Origin: Acidovorax sp. 1608163
GTDB taxonomy: Bacteria > Pseudomonadota > Gammaproteobacteria > Burkholderiales > Burkholderiaceae_C
Direction of reading: 5' to 3'
DNA length: 64,000 nt
NCBI RefSeq assembly: GCF_003669015.1
Contig: NZ_CP033069.1
Location: forward strand, 3,110,501 to 3,174,500
Shown here piece by piece: positions 49,884 through 58,335 of this stretch. A model generated the notes under the pieces. That model had not been told where the DNA came from, did no database searches, and saw only the letters and a program-made list of their open reading frames with translations. Position numbers and translations under genes: made by a program. Numbering within the stretch: position 1 is the stretch's first letter; every line of letters begins with the position of its first letter.

Positions 49884-50053
49884 GGCTTGGGATTGTGGTG
49901 CAGGCTGGGTGATTGATCCGGCACGAACCTGCTTGAGCCGTTCACGCGGAGCTTATCGAATCGGCGTGTGAGGCTTCGACCAGCGCAGCCCGATCGGGTG
50001 TTGGAAGCATCAGGATGCCCCATCGAAAGCCGTCCACAGACCGATTCCCCGCC

Positions 50054-51049
50054 CTACTCCAGCACCACCTTCGCCTCTTTCACCAGGCGCGCAAAGCGCT
50101 CGGTGTCGTCCTTGATCTGGCGGGCCATTTGCTCGGGCGTGTTGCCGATGGGGTCGGCGCCGATGTCGTCCATCTTCTTGCGGAAGTCGGCCGACTGGAT
50201 GATCTTGACCATCTCGGTGTTCAGCCGCGTGACCACGTCTTTGGGGGTGCCTGCGGGGGCCAGCACGCCAAACCAGGTGCCCAGGTCAAAGCCTTTGAGC
50301 CCGGCTTCGTCCAGCGTGGGCACATCGGGCAGCGCAGCAGAGCGCTTGGCCGTGGTCACCGCCAACGCACGCAGTTTGCCCCCCTTGATGTGTTGCAGCA
50401 CGGGCGTGATGGTGTCGAACGACATGGTGATCTGCCCGCCCAGCAGGTCGGTCGTCATGGGGCCGCTGCCCTTGTAGGGCACATGCAGCAGTTGCACCCC
50501 GGCCATGGATTCAAACTGCGCGCCAATCAGGTGCTGGCCCGTGCCGTTGCCGTTGGAGCCAAAGGTGAGCTTGCCCGGGGCGCGCTTGGCCTGGGCGATC
50601 AGCTCGGGCACGGTGCGGATGGGTGTGGCCGCATCGGCCTGTACCACCAGCACGTTGGGCACCATGGCCACGGTGGTGATGGGGGCGAGGTCTTTTTGAA
50701 AGTCATAAGCCAGCTTGCGGTACACGCTGGTGGCAATGGTGTGGTGCACAGCGCCCATCAGCAGGGTGTAGCCATCGGGCTTGGCCTTGGCCACAAAGTC
50801 AGCGCCCAGCGTGGAGCCAGCGCCGGGCTTGTTCTCCACGATGACGGGCTGGCCCAGGCTTTTGGACAGCTCTTGCCCCAGCGCGCGGGCCAGCACGTCG
50901 GTGGTGCCCCCTGCAGGAAAGGGCACGATCAGGCTGATGGTTTTGGCGGGCCAAGCCTGGGCGGCTGCCGTGCTGGCCAGGGCACACAGCAGGGCCGTAC
51001 CGGCCAGGTGGCGCAAGGTATGGCGCTTGGTGAAGTGAAACGTCGTCAT
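50054..51049 (-). CDS. Bug-family tripartite tricarboxylate-type binding protein
   Basis: Periplasmic solute receptor of the TctC/Bug family, abundant in Comamonadaceae. The 331-residue precursor has a signal peptide ending near STAAAQA (about residue 31). Family blocks are VPFPAGGTTDVLARALG, VENKPGAGSTLG, and PYKGSGPMTTDLLGGQ. No membrane partner subunits lie next to it, as is common for orphan Bug proteins. The neighbouring tartrate dehydrogenase gene suggests a C4 hydroxy-acid ligand; inference only. Confidence 0.9.
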   Translation of the reverse strand: MTTFHFTKRHTLRHLAGTALLCALASTAAAQAWPAKTISLIVPFPAGGTTDVLARALGQELSKSLGQPVIVENKPGAGSTLGADFVAKAKPDGYTLLMGAVHHTIATSVYRKLAYDFQKDLAPITTVAMVPNVLVVQADAATPIRTVPELIAQAKRAPGKLTFGSNGNGTGQHLIGAQFESMAGVQLLHVPYKGSGPMTTDLLGGQITMSFDTITPVLQHIKGGKLRALAVTTAKRSAALPDVPTLDEAGLKGFDLGTWFGVLAPAGTPKDVVTRLNTEMVKIIQSADFRKKMDDIGADPIGNTPEQMARQIKDDTERFARLVKEAKVVLE

Positions 51050-51154
51050 GGCTTGTCTCCAATGTCGTTCGGTGGGTTGAGCCCCGGCCGCCGCGCCTCT
51101 TGCTGGGCTGCGTGCGTGGCCTGGGGAATTGCGCGGGGCTTGCGCTTTGCGGAC

Positions 51155-52237
51155 TCAGGCGGCCAGCCGCTCGCACACAGCGCGGGTGACCTGCGCGGTG
51201 GTGGCTTTGCCACCCAGGTCACCGGTGTGCAGGGTGGTATCGGCAGTCACTTGCTCGATAGCGGCCATCAGGCGCTGGGCGGCGGCGTGCTCGCCCAGGT
51301 GTTCGAGCAGCATCACGCAGCTCCAGAACGTGCCCACGGGGTTGGCCAGGCCTTTGCCCATGATGTCGAAGGCCGAGCCGTGGATGGGCTCGAACATGCT
51401 GGGGTAGCGGCGCTCGGGGTCGATGTTGCCGGTGGGCGCAATGCCCAGGCTGCCTGCCAGCGCGGCGGCCAGGTCCGAGAGGATGTCGGCGTGCAGGTTG
51501 GTGGCGACGATGGTGTCGAGCGTGGCCGGGCGGTTGACCATGCGGGCGGTGGCGGCGTCCACCAACTCCTTGTCCCACTTCACATCTGGAAACTCCTGGC
51601 TGATCTGCTGTGCAATCTCGTCCCACATCACCATGGCGTGGCGCTGGGCGTTGCTCTTGGTGATGACGGTGAGCAGCTTGCGGGGGCGCGACTGGGCCAG
51701 GCGGAAGGCGTAGCGCATGATGCGTTCCACCCCGGCGCGGGTCATCACGCTCAGGTCGGTAGCCACCTCGATGGGGTGGCCCTGGTGGGCGCGACCGCCC
51801 ACACCGGCATATTCGCCCTCGGAGTTTTCGCGCACGATGACCCAGTCCAGGTCTTGCGGCGCGCAGCGCTTGAGGGGGGCATCAATGCCCGGCAGGATGC
51901 GCGTGGGCCGCACGTTGGCGTACTGATCGAACCCCTGGCAAATCTTCAGCCGCAGGCCCCACAGCGTGATGTGGTCGGGGATGTGTGGGTCGCCCGCCGA
52001 GCCGAACAGGATGGCGTCCTGGCCGCGCAGTTGCGCCAGGCCATCGGTGGGCATCATCTCGCCGTGGGCGCGGTACCAGTCGCCGCCCCAGCCATAGCTG
52101 GTGAACTCAAACGCCAGGCCGGGCTGGGATGCGGCCAGGGCCTGCAGCACTTCTTGCCCGGCGGGAATCACTTCCTTGCCAATGCCGTCGCCAGGGATGC
52201 AGGCGATGCGGTGGGTTTTGGGGGTGGCTTGGGTCAT
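51155..52237 (-). CDS. tartrate dehydrogenase (isocitrate/isopropylmalate dehydrogenase family)
   Basis: NAD-dependent beta-hydroxyacid oxidative decarboxylase resembling TtuC, acting on tartrate or D-malate. The 360-residue product begins MTQATPKTHRIACIPGDGIGKEV; GWGGDWY, VRENSEGEYAG and the GSAFDIMGKGLANPVGTFWS region are diagnostic. ATG 52237 has a good AGGAG site; an upstream extension in the same frame is rejected. It is divergent from a LysR gene that is its likely regulator. Confidence 0.9.
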   Translation of the reverse strand: MTQATPKTHRIACIPGDGIGKEVIPAGQEVLQALAASQPGLAFEFTSYGWGGDWYRAHGEMMPTDGLAQLRGQDAILFGSAGDPHIPDHITLWGLRLKICQGFDQYANVRPTRILPGIDAPLKRCAPQDLDWVIVRENSEGEYAGVGGRAHQGHPIEVATDLSVMTRAGVERIMRYAFRLAQSRPRKLLTVITKSNAQRHAMVMWDEIAQQISQEFPDVKWDKELVDAATARMVNRPATLDTIVATNLHADILSDLAAALAGSLGIAPTGNIDPERRYPSMFEPIHGSAFDIMGKGLANPVGTFWSCVMLLEHLGEHAAAQRLMAAIEQVTADTTLHTGDLGGKATTAQVTRAVCERLAA

Positions 52238-52372
52238 GTCATGGTCTCCTGATCTGAAGGGGGGTCTGCGGTGGCGGGGTGTTCTCGGCATCCATGGGGT
52301 CTTGGCCTGAGAACCGGTTCACAAAGCCGCCATGGGCCAAATCTAACGAGCATCGGATTCAAAAAGACACCC

Positions 52373-52399
52373 TTCAAGTTATCCTGTTGTTAACTTGAA
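52373..52399. promoter_or_regulatory. perfect 9-bp dyad overlapping the LysR start region
   Basis: TTCAAGTTA - TCCTGTTGT - TAACTTGAA, between the tartrate dehydrogenase and LysR genes. It is a strong candidate operator for the LysR protein; the right arm lies within the ribosome-binding zone of the LysR gene, consistent with autorepression. Confidence 0.6.
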
Positions 52400-52406
52400 A
52401 GAAACA

Positions 52407-53330
52407 ATGAGCACACCGCTTTCTGCCCCTTCCGAGATGGCGTTCTTCAGCCTGCTGGCGCGCTGCGGCAGTTTTTCGGCCACGGCGCGCGAGTTGAACG
52501 TAAGCACGCCCGCCGTCAGCAAGCGCCTGGCGCAGATGGAGGCGCGGCTGGGCGTGCAGCTGCTCAACCGCACCACGCGGCGCGTCAGCCTCACGCCCGA
52601 GGGCGAGACCTATCTGGCGCACGCGCGGCGCATCCTGGCCGACATTGCCGACATGGAGCAGCTGGTCTCGCGCACGCAATCCACCCCGCAGGGGCTGCTG
52701 CGGGTGAATGCCACGCTGGGCTTTGGGCGCAGCCACATTGCGCCGCTGATCTCGGACTTTGTGCGCAGCCACCCGCAAGTGCAGGTGCAACTGCAGTTGT
52801 CGGTAGACCCACCGCCGCTGGCGTCGGACGCGTTTGACGTGTGCATCCGCTTTGGCGAGCCGCCCGACGCGCGCGTGATTGCACGGCGCATTGCCCCCAA
52901 CCGGCGCCTGCTGTGCGCGTCGCCCACCTACCTGGCGCAGCGCGGCACCCCCAAAATACCGAGCGACCTGGCCCGCCACGACTGCATAGGCATACGCCAG
53001 GGCGACGACGCCTACGGCCAGTGGCGGCTGAGCCCCGCCCGCAAGAGCGGCGCGGTGGAGGTGGTGAAGGTGCGTGGAGGCCTGAGCACCAACGACGGTG
53101 AAATCGCCGTGAACTGGGCGCTGGAGGGCCACGGCATCGTGATGCGCGCCGAGTGGGACGTGGCCCGCTACCTGCGCAGCGGCCGCCTGGTGCAGGTGCT
53201 GGCAGACCACCACACGCCCCCAGCCGATATCTACGCCATCTACCCCCAGCGCCACCAGGCAGCGGCGCGGGTGCGGGCGTTTGTGGACTTTTTGGTGGGG
53301 CGGTTTGCCAGCAGCACGCCGGGGGATTGA
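52407..53330 (+). CDS. LysR-family regulator divergent from tartrate dehydrogenase
   Basis: A 307-residue LysR regulator. The helix-turn-helix is at about 10-60 (SFSATARELNVSTPAVSKRL) followed by an inducer-binding domain with VCIRFGEPPDARVIARRI. ATG 52407 is favoured over a TTG at 52395 because a dyad covers the latter and the family start MSTPLSAPSEMAFF follows ATG. It probably regulates the divergent tartrate dehydrogenase/Bug pair. Confidence 0.88.
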   Translation: MSTPLSAPSEMAFFSLLARCGSFSATARELNVSTPAVSKRLAQMEARLGVQLLNRTTRRVSLTPEGETYLAHARRILADIADMEQLVSRTQSTPQGLLRVNATLGFGRSHIAPLISDFVRSHPQVQVQLQLSVDPPPLASDAFDVCIRFGEPPDARVIARRIAPNRRLLCASPTYLAQRGTPKIPSDLARHDCIGIRQGDDAYGQWRLSPARKSGAVEVVKVRGGLSTNDGEIAVNWALEGHGIVMRAEWDVARYLRSGRLVQVLADHHTPPADIYAIYPQRHQAAARVRAFVDFLVGRFASSTPGD

Positions 53331-53356
53331 GCCCTTTTCACCTTAAACAGTCCACC

Positions 53357-53374
53357 AAAAGTGTATACAAAACA
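53357..53374. promoter_or_regulatory. candidate purine-regulon operator upstream of the GntR gene
   Basis: AAAAGTGTATACAAAACA, the most symmetrical form of the motif (TGTATACA), 16 bases upstream of the GntR start, as expected for autoregulation. Confidence 0.55.
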
Positions 53375-53389
53375 CCGCTTGCGGCTATC

Positions 53390-54063
53390 ATGCAGCGCAT
53401 GGACAACTCGACCACCAGCCTCATCGTGACGCGCCTAACCCGCGCCATCGTCGAGCACCGCCTGCAGCCGGGCACCAAGCTGGCCGAACAAAAGCTGGCC
53501 GACCACTTTGGCGTGTCGCGCACGCTGGTGCGCCAGGCGCTGTTTCAGCTGGCGCAAAACCGCCTGGTGCGGCTGGAGCCCGCGCGGGGCGCCTTTGTGG
53601 CCGCCCCTCCGCCGACGAGGCGCGCCAGGTGTTTGCCGTGCGCCGCATGCTCGAAGCCGAGATGGTGCGCGCCTTCATGCGCCAGGTCACCCCCACCAAG
53701 CTGCGCGCCCTGCGCGAGCATGTGGCCCGCGAGAAGCAGGCCGTGGCCCAAGGCGATGCGCCCGAGCGCACCGAGCTGCTGGGCGACTTCCATGTGCGCA
53801 TGGCCGAGCTGATGGGCAACCAGGTGCTGGCGCAGATGCTGGGCGATTTGATCTCGCGCTGCTCGCTCATCACGCTGATGTACCAAAGCGCCAGCGCTGC
53901 CGAACACTCGCACGAAGAGCACGCCGACATCGTCAAGGCCCTGGGGGCCAAGGACGAAGAGCACGCCGTGCAGCTCATGCAGGCACATTTGCTGCATGTG
54001 GAAGAAAGCCTGATCTTTGACCGCCCAGCGCCCATCAACGACCTGTCTCTGGCGCTGTCTTGA
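53390..54063 (+). pseudogene. GntR/FCD-family regulator, one frameshift
   Basis: Winged helix regulator with FCD effector domain. The N-terminal part (IVEHRLQPGTKLAEQKLADHFGVSRTLVRQAL, quoted landmark LADHFGVSRTLVRQAL) is in one frame. After GAFVAAP the frame shifts at a four-base C run (53604-53607); five would continue SADEARQVFAVRRMLEAEM into the FCD domain, which has DFHVRMAELMGN and HSHEEHADIVKAL. Restored length would be 224 residues. It heads the puuE-uraD/allC-M20 block and has the purine motif in its promoter, so it is probably the purine-pathway repressor. Confidence 0.86.
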
Positions 54064-54113
54064 GCCCTGTCTTGGCCGTGCAGCCTGACCCGCCCCTTTC
54101 AAGCCCACCCACA

Positions 54114-55064
54114 ATGATCTACGACGCCACCGCCCCCTACCCCCGTGACCTGATCGGCTACGGCAAAAACCCGCCCCACGCCCAGTGGCCCGGCGGCGCC
54201 CGCATTGCGGTGCAGTTTGTGCTGAACTACGAAGAAGGCGGCGAGAACGCCACGCTGCATGGCGATGCGGGCAGCGAGCAGTTCCTGTCGGAAATGTTCA
54301 ACCCCGCCAGCTACCCCGAGCGGCACATGAGCATGGAAGGCATCTACGAATACGGCTCCCGGGCGGGTGTGTGGCGCATCCTGCGCGAGTTTGAAAAGCG
54401 CGGCCTGCCGCTCACGGTGTTTGGCGTGTCCACCGCGCTGCAGCGCCACCCCGAGCTGACGGCTGCCTTTGTGGAACTGGGCCACGAGATCGCCTGCCAC
54501 GGCCTCAAGTGGATCCATTACCAGCACATCCCCGAAGCGGTGGAGCGCGCCCACATGCAGGAGGCGATGGACATCATTGAGCGCATGACGGGTGAACGGG
54601 CACTGGGCTGGTACACCGGCCGCGACAGCCCCAACACCCACCGCCTGGTGGCCGACCACGGCGGCTTTGCCTACGACAGCGACTACTACGGCGACGACCT
54701 GCCCTTTTGGATGAAGGTGCAGCGCACCGACGGCACGGCGGTGCACCAGCTCATCGTGCCCTACACGCTGGACTGCAACGACATGCGCTTTGCCCTGCCC
54801 CAGGGTTACTCGCACGCCGACCCGTTCTTTCAGTACCTGAAGGACACGTTCGATGCGCTGTACGCCGAGGGGGACCCCGCCGGTGACAACGCCCCCAAGA
54901 TGATGAGCATCGGCATGCACTGCCGCTTGCTGGGCCGCCCCGGCCGCATCACGGCGCTGCAGCGCTTTCTGGACCACATTGCGCAGCACGACAAGGTATG
55001 GGTGGCAAGGCGCATCGACATTGCCCGCCACTGGGCGCAGCACCACCCGGCACCCGCCGTGTGA
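54114..55064 (+). CDS. puuE: PuuE-type allantoinase (cofactor-independent, polysaccharide deacetylase fold)
   Basis: Hydrolyses allantoin to allantoate without the metal centre of classical allantoinase. The 316-residue product begins MIYDATAPYPRDLIGYGKNP, and has VQFVLNYEEGGE, EYGSRAGVWRIL, TVFGVSTALQRHPEL and GHEIACHGLKW blocks typical of PuuE. ATG 54114 is used; a further upstream frame start is less likely. It follows the GntR gene by 50 bases and precedes the UraD-AllC fusion. Confidence 0.92.
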   Translation: MIYDATAPYPRDLIGYGKNPPHAQWPGGARIAVQFVLNYEEGGENATLHGDAGSEQFLSEMFNPASYPERHMSMEGIYEYGSRAGVWRILREFEKRGLPLTVFGVSTALQRHPELTAAFVELGHEIACHGLKWIHYQHIPEAVERAHMQEAMDIIERMTGERALGWYTGRDSPNTHRLVADHGGFAYDSDYYGDDLPFWMKVQRTDGTAVHQLIVPYTLDCNDMRFALPQGYSHADPFFQYLKDTFDALYAEGDPAGDNAPKMMSIGMHCRLLGRPGRITALQRFLDHIAQHDKVWVARRIDIARHWAQHHPAPAV

Positions 55065-55080
55065 GCCCCATTGATGAATC

Positions 55081-55134
55081 AAATTGGCCTCCAGCGCTTA
55101 TCAATCAAGCGCGAGCAGCTCACTTTTTTGAAGC
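55081..55134 (-). repeat. palindromic dispersed repeat, copy 10, in the leader of the uraD-allC gene
   Basis: Reverse orientation: AAATTGGCCTCCAGCGCTTA, TCAATCAAGCGCGAGCAGCT, CA. It ends seven bases before the uraD-allC ATG, replacing the normal ribosome-site position, so it may affect initiation. Confidence 0.75.
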
Positions 55135-55141
55135 ACCCACC

Positions 55142-56920
55142 ATGCCACTGACCCTGGAACAACTCAACGCCGCCAGCCCCACCGAAGCGCTGGCGCTGCT
55201 GGACGGGCTGTACGAACACTCGCCCTGGATTGCCGAGCAGGCCCTGGCGCAGCGGCCCTTTCGCAGCATGGCGCACCTGCAGCACGCCATGGCGCAGGTG
55301 GTGCGCACAGCGGACACCGAGGCGCAACTCGGCCTGATCCGCGCCCACCCCGAGCTGGCGGGCAAAGCCATGGTGGCCAAGAGCCTCACCGCCGAATCCA
55401 CCCACGAGCAAAGCAAAGCAGGCCTCACACAATGCACGCCCGAGGAGTTTGAGCGCATCCAGCAGCTCAACGTGGCGTACAACGAGCGCTTTGGCTTTCC
55501 GTTCATCCTGGCGGTGCGCGGGCCACGCGGCATGGGCCTTTCCAAGCGCGAAATCATCGATACCTTTGCCCGGCGGCTCGATAACCACCCCGAGTTTGAA
55601 GTGGCCGAGGCGCTGCGCAACATCCACCGCATTGCCGAGATTCGGCTGGCCGACAAGTTCGCCGCCGAGCCCGTTCTGGGCAACGACGTGTGGGACTGGC
55701 AGGAAAAACTGGCCGAACACTCCGACCCCGGCTTTGCCAAAAAGGGCCAGCTCACCGTCACATACCTCACCGACGCGCACCGCGCCTGCGCGCAGCGCAT
55801 CAGCCACTGGATGCGCGACTGCGGCTTTGACGAGGTGGAGATCGACGCCGTGGGCAACGTGGTGGGCCGCTACCACCCGGCCACAGAAGGCGCACGCTAC
55901 CTCATGACCGGCAGCCACTACGACACCGTGCGCAACGGCGGCAAGTACGACGGGCGCCTGGGTATCTTCGTGCCCATGGCCTGTGTGCGCGAGTTGCACC
56001 GCGCGGGCAAACGCCTGCCCTTCGGCATTGAGGTCATCGGGTTTGCCGAAGAAGAAGGCCAGCGCTACAAGGCCACCTTCCTGGGCTCGGGCGCGCTCAT
56101 CGGACACTTCAACCCCGCCTGGCTGGACCAGAAGGACGCCGACGGCGTGACCATGCGCGAAGCCATGCAGCACGCGGGCCTGTGCATTGACGACATTGCC
56201 AAGCTGCAGCGCGACCCGGCGCAGTACCTGGGCTTTGTCGAGGTGCATATTGAACAGGGCCCGGTGCTCAACGAACTGGACCTGCCCCTGGGCGTGGTTA
56301 CCTCCATCAACGGCGGCGTGCGTTTTGTGGCCGAGATGATTGGCACCGCCAGCCACGCGGGCACCACCCCCATGGACCGCCGCCGCGATGCCGCCGTCGC
56401 CGTGGCCGAGCTGGCGCTTTTCATCGAACAACGCGCTGCGCAGGACGGAGACTCGGTGGGTACCATCGGTCTGCTCAACGTGCCCGGCGGCTCCATCAAT
56501 GTGGTGCCGGGGCGCTGCCAATTCAGCCTGGACCTGCGCGCCCCCACCGACGCGCAGCGAGACGCCCTGGTGCGCGATGTGCTGGACGAACTCGCCCGCA
56601 TTGCCCAGGGGCGCGGCCTGCGCTACACCCTGGAAGAATCCATGCGCGCCGCCGCGGCACCCAGCGCGCCCGCGCTGCAGCACCACTGGGAGCGTGCTGT
56701 GGATGCACTGGGTGTGCCGGTGTTCCGCATGCCCAGCGGCGCGGGGCACGACGCCATGAAACTGCACGAAATCATGCCGCAGGCGATGCTGTTCGTGCGC
56801 GGCCAAAACTCGGGCATCAGCCACAACCCGCTCGAATCCACCACCAACAACGACATGCAGCTGGCCGTGGACGCCTTCACCCAGGTGCTGCACCAGCTTG
56901 CCGAGGAACCACAACCATGA
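55142..56920 (+). CDS. fused OHCU decarboxylase (UraD) - allantoate amidohydrolase (AllC)
   Basis: A 592-residue bifunctional protein. Residues about 1-165 are UraD-like, with the catalytic HPELAGK (69-75) and the late EIIDTFARRLDNHP segment; this domain decarboxylates OHCU to S-allantoin. Residues about 185-592 are an M20-family allantoate amidohydrolase with GSHYDTV (His259), FAEEEGQRY, HIEQGPVL and the late GAGHDAM and GISHNPLE blocks. The two enzymes flank PuuE's reaction in the pathway, so the fusion joins non-consecutive steps. The gene overlaps the M20 gene by four bases. Confidence 0.92.
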   Translation: MPLTLEQLNAASPTEALALLDGLYEHSPWIAEQALAQRPFRSMAHLQHAMAQVVRTADTEAQLGLIRAHPELAGKAMVAKSLTAESTHEQSKAGLTQCTPEEFERIQQLNVAYNERFGFPFILAVRGPRGMGLSKREIIDTFARRLDNHPEFEVAEALRNIHRIAEIRLADKFAAEPVLGNDVWDWQEKLAEHSDPGFAKKGQLTVTYLTDAHRACAQRISHWMRDCGFDEVEIDAVGNVVGRYHPATEGARYLMTGSHYDTVRNGGKYDGRLGIFVPMACVRELHRAGKRLPFGIEVIGFAEEEGQRYKATFLGSGALIGHFNPAWLDQKDADGVTMREAMQHAGLCIDDIAKLQRDPAQYLGFVEVHIEQGPVLNELDLPLGVVTSINGGVRFVAEMIGTASHAGTTPMDRRRDAAVAVAELALFIEQRAAQDGDSVGTIGLLNVPGGSINVVPGRCQFSLDLRAPTDAQRDALVRDVLDELARIAQGRGLRYTLEESMRAAAAPSAPALQHHWERAVDALGVPVFRMPSGAGHDAMKLHEIMPQAMLFVRGQNSGISHNPLESTTNNDMQLAVDAFTQVLHQLAEEPQP

Positions 56921-58160
56921 CTACGAACAACAACTACGCCGCCCTGGACGCCTGGATCGACCAGAACTTTGATGAGGAAGTGCACTTTTTGCAGGCCCTG
57001 GTGCGCGTGCCCACCGACACGCCGCCCGGCAACAACGCGCCCCATGCCGAACGCACGGCAGAGCTGCTCAAAGACTTTGGCTACGAGGCCGAGAAGCACG
57101 CTGTGCCCGCTGCCGACGTGAAGGCCTACGGCATGGAGTCCATCACCAACCTGATCGTGCGCCGCAAGTACGGTGCGCAGGGTGACGGCGGCAAGACCAT
57201 TGCCCTGAACGCCCACGGAGACGTGGTGCCCCCCGGCGAAGGCTGGACGCACGACCCCTATGGCGCCGAGATCGTGGATGGCGCCATGTACGGCCGCGCC
57301 ACCGCCGTGAGCAAGAGCGACTTTGCCAGCTTCACCTTTGCCGTGCGGGCGCTGGAAGCCGTCGCCAAGCCCACGAAGGGCGCGGTGGAGTTGCACTTCA
57401 CCTACGACGAAGAATTTGGCGGTGAACTGGGCCCTGGCTGGTTGCTGAAGAACGGCCTCACAAAGCCCGACCTGATGATTGCCGCCGGCTTCAGCTACGA
57501 GGTGGTGACCGCCCACAACGGCTGCCTGCAAATGGAAGTGACCGTGCACGGCAAGATGGCCCACGCCGCCGTGCCCCACACCGGCGTGGATGCGCTGCAG
57601 GGCGCGGTGCACATCCTGAACGCGCTGTACGCGCAAAACGACGAGTACAAGAAGGTCACGTCCAACGTCGCGGGCATCAAGCACCCCTACCTGAACGTGG
57701 GCCGCATCGAAGGCGGCACCAACACCAACGTGGTACCGGGCAAGGTCACCTTCAAACTCGACCGCCGCATGATCCCGAGGAAAACCCGGTGGAAGTGGAG
57801 GCCGCCATCCGCCACACCATCACACAGGCCACGGCCGAGCGCGCCGGGCTCAGCGTCGAGATCAAACGCCTGCTGCTGGCCAACGCCATGACGCCACTGG
57901 CGGGCAACCAGCCGCTGGTTGATGCGATCCAGAAACACGCACAGGCGGTGCTGGGCGAGCCCGTGCCCGCCGTGGGCACCCCGCTGTACACCGACGTGCG
58001 CCTGTATGTAGAGCGCGGCATTCCCGGCGTGATCTATGGCGCGGGGCCGCGCACTGTGCTCGAATCGCACGCCAAACGCGCTGACGAGCGCCTTCAACTC
58101 GAAGACCTGCGCCGTGCCACCAAGGTGATCGCACGGGCGCTGAGCGATCTGCTGGGGTAA
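56917..58160 (+). pseudogene. M20-family metallohydrolase, one frameshift
   Basis: Peptidase M20/ArgE-DapE type enzyme in the allantoin block, function unknown; it could act on a ureide product. The N-terminal metal site HGD (His100, Asp102) and TYDEEFGGELG are present, and the dimerisation domain continues to LDRRMIP. The frame breaks at a three-base C run (57774-57776); four would restore PEENPVEVEAAIRHTI and continue to the stop at 58160 for a 414-residue product. It starts with ATGA overlap to the fusion gene and is closed by a terminator. Confidence 0.88.
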
Positions 58161-58194
58161 CCGACCTGGCCACTTCGTTGGCACCTCACACCAT

Positions 58195-58220
58195 GCCGGG
58201 CCTGCGCGCCCGGCTTTTTT
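58195..58220 (+). terminator. intrinsic terminator of the puuE-uraD/allC-M20 operon
   Basis: GCCGGGC - CTGCGC - GCCCGGC followed by TTTTTT, 35 bases after the M20 stop. Confidence 0.9.
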
Positions 58221-58280
58221 ATGCCCGCAGCGGACGTTCAGCAGGGATAACCCGCAGTTCCCGGCAGACATTCATGTCTA

Positions 58281-58301
58281 CACTTTTTGTATGCAATTTT
58301 C
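58281..58301. promoter_or_regulatory. related purine-motif site upstream of the dctA-like gene
   Basis: CACTTTTTGTATGCAATTTT. The reverse strand contains GCATACAAAAAGTG, aligning with the AAAAGTGTAT part of the other sites. It is 35-55 bases upstream of the symporter start. Confidence 0.4.
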
Positions 58302-58335
58302 GCGTACATAAATCGCCAATCAACGGGAACTCTTC

